Source: Planctomycetaceae bacterium
Lineage (GTDB): Bacteria > Planctomycetota > Planctomycetia > Pirellulales > Pirellulaceae
DNA: 10,191 bases
Assembly: GCA_007129635.1 (NCBI GenBank)
Contig: SKVE01000630.1
Location: forward strand, 1-10,191
Reading direction: 5' to 3'
The notes under the pieces: model-generated
What the model was told of the DNA's origin: nothing
The model's input: the letters and a program-made list of their open reading frames with translations, nothing else
Databases searched by the model: none
Part shown: positions 6,944 through 10,191 of the stretch, piece by piece
How the letters are laid out: each line of letters opens with the position of its first letter
How positions within the stretch are numbered: the first letter of the stretch is position 1
Position numbers and translations under genes: made by a program

Positions 6944-8332
6944 ATGCGATTCGCTTGTCTTGCTGCTGCTGCTGTTTTCTGTATCCTTCCGGCTGTTGCG
7001 GACGCCTCGGACAAGCCCAACATCGTGTACATCAATGCCGACGATCTCGGCATCATGGACGTCGGCTACAACAACCCGAAATACCGCACACCCAATATCG
7101 ACCGCCTCGCGCGCGAGGGCATGACCTTCACCGACGGCTATGCTCCAGCCGCCAACTGTGCGCCAAGCCGCGCTTGTGTCTTCAGTGGCCAATGGAGCCC
7201 GCGGCACGGCGTCTATACCGTGGGCAATTCCGACCGAGGAAAATCGAGTACACGCAAGCTGATTCCCATCGCCAACCGCATCCATCTGCCGCCCGAGGTG
7301 GTGACGTTGGCCCAGGCGCTGAAGGCCGGTGGCTACCGGACCATTCATCTGGGCAAATACCACATCGGCCCCGATCCTTTGAAGGACGGCTTCGAGGTCA
7401 ATGTGGGCGGCGACCATACCGGCGGCCCTGCGGGCGGCTACTTTTCGCCGTGGAAATCCGGATCCATGGCCCCGTGGTCGGAGCGAGTTCCTCCCAAGAC
7501 CCATCGCATCGATATCTTCGTCGCCGAGGCCGTGAAGTTCATCCAGGCTCATCGCGACGAGCCGATGTTCATCCATTTCTCGCCCTACTTGATCCATACC
7601 CCGTTCCAGGCCGTTCCCGAGTACGTCGATCGCTACGACGATTCGGTCGTCGATCCTGTGTACGCCTCGATGGTCGAAAAGCTTGATGAAGCCGTCGGCA
7701 AGCTCATGGAAGCGCTCGACCAGCACGGCCTGCACGAGTCAACTCTGGTCGTCTTCTGCTCTGATAACGGAGGCATATGCGCGCAATCGTCGCAGGCACC
7801 GTATCGAGCGGGCAAGGGATCCTACTACGACGGCGGAATCCGCGAGCCGTTGATCATGCGCTGGCCAGGTCGCATTCAGCCCGGCAGCAAGTGCGACGAA
7901 CCCGTTAACGCGTTGAACTTCTACCCCACGTTCCTGGAAGCCGCCGGTCTGGAAGTACCCCCGGGCGTGGAACTGGACGGCGTCAGCATGCTGCCCCTGA
8001 TGCTTCAAACCGGACAGTGGACATCCGTCCCTCAGTTCTGGCACTTCCCCGTGTATCTGCAAGCGTACCGGCCGGGGCAGGACGACGGCCGCGACCCGCT
8101 GTTCCGCACCCGACCCGGTTCGGCCATGCGCTGGGGCAAGTGGAAGTTGCACGAATATTTCGAGGACGGAGCCCTGGAACTGTACGACCTGGAACAAGAC
8201 CCCGGCGAGCGTAAGGACCTCTCGAAATACGAGCCGGAAAAGACCGCTGAACTCCATCGAATGCTCAACGATTGGCGGCAACGCGTGAATGCCCCCGTCC
8301 CCACCAAGCTGAATCCCGACTACCGATCCTAG
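6944..8332 (+). CDS. Secreted type I (formylglycine) sulfatase
   Basis: This 462-residue enzyme of the sulfatase family (alkaline phosphatase superfamily) should hydrolyse sulfate esters outside the cytoplasm. A signal peptide covers about residues 1-21 (cleavage near VADA/S). The metal-binding NADD motif (31-34) follows. The sulfatase signature CAPSRACVFSG begins at C72, the cysteine that is oxidised to formylglycine in this family. GKYHIG (137-142) supplies K138 and H140, IHTPF holds H218, SDNGG (273-277) supplies D274 and N275, and K291 lies in KGSYYDGGIREP; these match the known active-site positions. The C-terminal subdomain contains WGKWKLHEYF and ELYDLEQDPGERKDLS, typical of this group. 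The length is usual. Start: ATG with AAGGAA 6 nt upstream. The substrate is unknown; carbohydrate sulfates are likely for a planctomycete. A maturation enzyme must be encoded elsewhere. Confidence 0.96.
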   Translation: MRFACLAAAAVFCILPAVADASDKPNIVYINADDLGIMDVGYNNPKYRTPNIDRLAREGMTFTDGYAPAANCAPSRACVFSGQWSPRHGVYTVGNSDRGKSSTRKLIPIANRIHLPPEVVTLAQALKAGGYRTIHLGKYHIGPDPLKDGFEVNVGGDHTGGPAGGYFSPWKSGSMAPWSERVPPKTHRIDIFVAEAVKFIQAHRDEPMFIHFSPYLIHTPFQAVPEYVDRYDDSVVDPVYASMVEKLDEAVGKLMEALDQHGLHESTLVVFCSDNGGICAQSSQAPYRAGKGSYYDGGIREPLIMRWPGRIQPGSKCDEPVNALNFYPTFLEAAGLEVPPGVELDGVSMLPLMLQTGQWTSVPQFWHFPVYLQAYRPGQDDGRDPLFRTRPGSAMRWGKWKLHEYFEDGALELYDLEQDPGERKDLSKYEPEKTAELHRMLNDWRQRVNAPVPTKLNPDYRS

Positions 8333-8492
8333 GAGGGCTTGATCCATACCCAAGGCAGAGGCAGCAGCGTTAGTGTGACGAATGTCGCCAGAAGCAGGCA
8401 GTTCAACAGCTTCAGACGCCTGTTCCTGGCAGGCCACGTTGCCCAGTCCAACAGCGACAGGTCCGGGCTCATCCTCTATATTAACGTCGAAG

Positions 8493-8600
8493 CGCCAGCG
8501 AGAAAACAGGGCACTAGGGGTTAGACACGGGGGTCGGGATTGCGCGGGGAGGCGATTCCGGGGTCCGCTACGTGAACCTGCCCTGTTGAACCCGCTGGCG
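8493..8600. repeat. Imperfect inverted-repeat element, 108 bp
   Basis: The left arm reads CGCCAGCG (8493-8500), 5 nt, then ACAGGGCA (8506-8513). The right arm reads TGCCCTGT (8579-8586), 6 nt, then CGCTGGCG (8593-8600), so both 8-bp blocks are matched exactly in inverse order. A weaker match continues inwards (GGTT and CACG blocks at 8519-8529 against 8571-8578). The outer ends are not obviously flanked by target duplications. It could be a degenerate miniature mobile element or a repetitive extragenic palindrome. Confidence 0.6.
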
Positions 8601-8632
8601 TAAATGGCCGATACCTCGCCTGCCTCGAATTT

Positions 8633-8732
8633 AGCACCGTTCGAGAAATAACTGTCCAATGTCCCTCGCCCCTCGTGGGACAGGGCAGGGTGAGGGGGCA
8701 GAAAGTGCGTCAGTTATTTCTCGAACGGTGCT
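8633..8732. repeat. Element bounded by perfect 22-bp inverted repeats (MITE-like)
   Basis: Bases 8633-8654 and 8711-8732 are exact reverse complements; the left arm begins AGCACCGTTCGAG and ends AATAACTG. They enclose 56 bp with its own hairpin TGTCCC/GGGACA (8660-8665 with 8677-8682) and G- and C-rich repeats CCCTC/GAGGG. A trinucleotide TTA abuts each end (8631-8633 and 8732-8734), which could be a target duplication if the true terminus is one base further in. No transposase is encoded, so any movement would need help in trans. It could instead be an RNA hairpin used as a two-way transcription end between convergent genes, as TTTTT follows at 8739-8743. Confidence 0.75.
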
Positions 8733-8944
8733 TAGGCATTTTTGACAGGCGGGGTAGCTTGGGGGGTGTTTGTATTTTTCACCCTTAGGACATTCCCCCG
8801 GCCATGCATCCCATCCCGCCTCACGTCTCGGCTCGCCAACCAGCCCCAAACGCAACCCGCCACGGCATTCCGCCCCCTGTCGCTACACCATGCCTAACGC
8901 GGACGCATCCGCTGTTGATGATCAGAGGGCGGCGGCGTAATTTG

Positions 8945-8969
8945 AAAAAGCACCAGGTCGCCTGAATGC
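8945..8969 (-). terminator. Candidate terminator of the radical SAM gene
   Basis: Read on the minus strand, CAGG-CGA-CCTG forms a short stem, reinforced by flanking GCA/TGC pairs across a small internal loop, and a run of five T follows directly. It lies 17-41 bp beyond the stop codon at 8986. The stem is weak, so this is a modest call. Confidence 0.4.
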
Positions 8970-8985
8970 CACCGTACACCGAAAC

Positions 8986-9987
8986 TTAATTTCGCCGGGC
9001 TTCCTCAAGACCTGACCCCAATAGTTTGCCTTGCCAGGTGTCACGTTGCTGGAAAGCGGATTGGACGGCGGCGTGCAGGCCGGGCTTGTCCAGGCACCAC
9101 GCCGGACCTATCAGGAACTCGGCAGGCGCGTCGCCGGCGATCCGGTCGATGATCATCTGGGGCGGCAGCCGTTCGAGGAAGTCGATCAACGTCTCGATGT
9201 ACGCGTCGCGTTCCATCAGCGAGACCTCGCCACGAAGCACTTGTTGGGCCAGTCGCGTGTGCTTGACGGCGTACAGGTTGTGGACCTTCACCGCATCCAG
9301 TTCCAGCCGAGCCAGTTCACGCGCCGTCGCCAGCATCTGCTCGCGGCTCTCGCCCGGCAAACCCAGGATCACATGCGCCCCGATCTCGAAGCCGCGTCCA
9401 CGGCTCCGGGCTACCGCATCCAGAAATGTCTGGTGATCATGGCCCCGATTCATCCACTCCAATGAACGATCGTGGATCGTCTGCAGGCCGAACTCCACCG
9501 TAAGAACCGTTTTCGAAGCAAATTCGGACAACAGTTCCAACACGTTGTCCGGCACGCAATCCGCTCGCGTGCCGATCGCCATCCCGACCACCTGCGGATG
9601 CGATAAGGCCTGCGTCCAGCACGCCCGAAGCTGCGAAACTGGGGCGTACGTGTTGGTTCCCGGTTGGAAATACGCGATGAACCGTTCGCATTGGTACCGG
9701 GCTCGCAAGCGGCGAATGCCCTCGTCCAACTGGAGGCCGATATCCCGCACATCCAGCCGGCGACTGGGGCTGAAGCTGCGATTGTTGCAAAAAGAACAAC
9801 CACCCACACCCGCGCTGCCGTCCACGTTCGGGCACGTCATGCGGGCGTCCAAACTGACGCGGTGAACACGACCCCCAAAACGGTTTCGCAGGAAGAAACT
9901 GGTCGCGTGATACCGAAGACCCGCATCACGCCAGGCGACTCGCGAAACCTTTCCGTTGATCGACTCGTTTTTGGTTGACTCGTTCAT
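8986..9987 (-). CDS. YhcC-type radical SAM protein (TIGR01212 family)
   Basis: This 333-residue iron-sulfur protein belongs to the YhcC branch of radical SAM enzymes, related to Elp3-type domains; the reaction is not established. The cluster cysteines are C52, C64 and C67 in the spaced motif CPNVDGSAGVGGCSFC, exactly the C-x11-C-x2-C layout of this family rather than the common CxxxCxxC. Further landmarks are YFQPGTNTYAPV (106-117), IGTRADCVPD (138-147), VEFGLQTIHD (164-173), NRGHD (180-184), HVILGLPGE (205-213), VKVHNLYAVK (233-242) and IDRIAGDAP (280-288). The length is close to that of family members, with about 24 extra N-terminal residues. No clear ribosome binding site precedes the ATG. 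It is transcribed towards the sulfatase and away from the FHA gene; neither neighbour explains its role. Confidence 0.94.
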   Translation of the reverse strand: MNESTKNESINGKVSRVAWRDAGLRYHATSFFLRNRFGGRVHRVSLDARMTCPNVDGSAGVGGCSFCNNRSFSPSRRLDVRDIGLQLDEGIRRLRARYQCERFIAYFQPGTNTYAPVSQLRACWTQALSHPQVVGMAIGTRADCVPDNVLELLSEFASKTVLTVEFGLQTIHDRSLEWMNRGHDHQTFLDAVARSRGRGFEIGAHVILGLPGESREQMLATARELARLELDAVKVHNLYAVKHTRLAQQVLRGEVSLMERDAYIETLIDFLERLPPQMIIDRIAGDAPAEFLIGPAWCLDKPGLHAAVQSAFQQRDTWQGKLLGSGLEEARRN

Positions 9988-10090
9988 CAGCGTCGAGTAA
10001 ATTGAACCAAAGCGGGGCTACTTCTTACGGTCGGTGTTTGTCGAGCGAAGGATAATTTATTCATGCGCTATCAGCAAGAGGAGCACGATC
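9988..10090. promoter_or_regulatory. Divergent intergenic region of radical SAM and FHA genes
   Basis: These 103 bp must hold the start signals of both divergent genes. On the + strand GATAAT (10051-10056) is a good -10-like hexamer, but no convincing -35 box lies 16-18 bp upstream. If it is used, transcription would begin near 10063. AGAGGAG (10077-10083) is the FHA gene's ribosome binding site. No clear minus-strand promoter was recognised. Confidence 0.35.
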
Positions 10091-10101
10091 ATGTATGGTG
10101 A
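10063..10101 (+). other. Possible 12-residue mini-ORF overlapping the FHA gene start
   Basis: ATG at 10063 opens MRYQQEEHDHVW and stops with TGA at 10099-10101, 11 nt inside the FHA gene in another frame. AAGGA (10048-10052) lies 10 nt before it but overlaps the -10-like GATAAT, so it cannot serve as both. It may be a coupled leader peptide or simple chance. Confidence 0.2.
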
Positions 10102-10191
10102 GTTAGTTCCGATGGGTGGTGGGGATCCGATTCCTCTGCTGCAGCAGAAGCTGAGCATTGGGCGGCGGGAAACGTGCGATATCGTTTTGCG
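10091..10191 (+). CDS. FHA domain-containing protein, N-terminal part (runs off the window)
   Basis: Only the first 33 codons are present. The sequence MYGELVPMGGGDPIPL is followed by LSIGRRETCDIVL, which matches the opening strands of a forkhead-associated domain; the GR pair (residues 24-25) is where FHA domains place the arginine that contacts phosphothreonine. Such proteins read serine/threonine kinase signals, which are abundant in planctomycetes. AGAGGAG (10077-10083) lies 7 nt before the ATG. The rest of the protein, and any further domain, lies outside the window, so its partner and role cannot be stated. Confidence 0.85.
   Translation, partial: MYGELVPMGGGDPIPLLQQKLSIGRRETCDIVL

Larger units (their letters stand above)
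8333..8985. other. 653-bp spacer between convergent genes, rich in inverted repeats
   Basis: This spacer separates the + strand sulfatase from the minus-strand radical SAM gene. It holds an imperfect inverted-repeat element (8493-8600), a perfect 22-bp inverted repeat enclosing a second element (8633-8732), a small hairpin GCGGA/TCCGC (8899-8912) and a candidate minus-strand terminator (8945-8969). The + strand reading frame over 8339-8524 is open but starts with TTG only 2 nt after a binding-site-like AGGAGG, and I do not support it as a gene. The remainder, about 8740-8890, shows runs of G and C but no gene I can support. Confidence 0.6.

Noticed and set aside
6938..7735. 265-residue minus-strand frame opposite the sulfatase
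   Set aside because: It is the shadow of a sulfatase with all active-site motifs intact.
8331..8341. AGGAGG at the sulfatase stop as a ribosome binding site for a following gene
   Set aside because: The only nearby start is a TTG 2 nt away, too close for normal initiation.
7739..8659. 306-residue minus-strand frame covering the sulfatase end and spacer
   Set aside because: More than half is antisense to the sulfatase, the start lies within the inverted repeat, and no domain is visible. The spacer part is kept as a finding only.
8890..8940. 16-residue frame MPNADASAVDDQRAAA
   Set aside because: No ribosome binding site and too short to distinguish from chance; it overlaps a small hairpin.
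8986..9987. Radical SAM gene as the sulfatase-maturing enzyme (anSME)
   Set aside because: The cysteine spacing C-x11-C-x2-C and the following motifs are YhcC-type. There is no CxxxCxxC motif and no cysteine-rich SPASM region as expected of anSME.

Overview
The window looks like a chromosomal segment from a planctomycete, most likely Pirellulaceae (a Rhodopirellula/Blastopirellula-like organism). The reasons are a DUF1800-DUF1501 gene pair, a secreted formylglycine-type sulfatase, a large secreted protein of no recognised family, and the start of an FHA-domain gene, all in moderately GC-rich DNA. This placement is from gene content; no 16S or other marker is present.

Layout: positions 1-380 hold no convincing gene. 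They carry a six-copy, 26-bp tandem repeat in which every copy contains a 14-bp dyad, 85 bp upstream of the first gene. From 381 to 8332 all genes lie on the + strand: an ABC-2 exporter ATPase (381-1400) overlapping its six-helix permease (1330-2247), a secreted protein of unknown function (2351-4111), a hairpin that includes that gene's stop codon, a DUF1800 protein (4187-5587), a Tat-exported DUF1501 protein (5612-6841) and a secreted sulfatase (6944-8332).

Positions 8333-8985 form a 653-bp spacer between convergent genes. It holds two inverted-repeat elements of about 100 bp each and a candidate terminator for the minus-strand gene. That gene (8986-9987, minus) is a YhcC-type radical SAM protein (TIGR01212 family). 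It is divergent from a truncated + strand FHA-domain gene (10091 to the window end), which is preceded by a 12-residue mini-ORF.

How the genes may work together: the ATPase and permease should form one membrane exporter of unknown substrate. The DUF1800 and DUF1501 genes are 24 nt apart with a strong ribosome binding site and are probably co-translated. DUF1501 and the sulfatase both belong to the alkaline phosphatase/sulfatase fold group and both are exported, which fits the known planctomycete emphasis on sulfated polysaccharides; a shared pathway is inference only. The least explained DNA is the 26-bp dyad array and the two inverted-repeat elements, which are the best candidates for undescribed structure. 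I found no convincing new multi-gene system.
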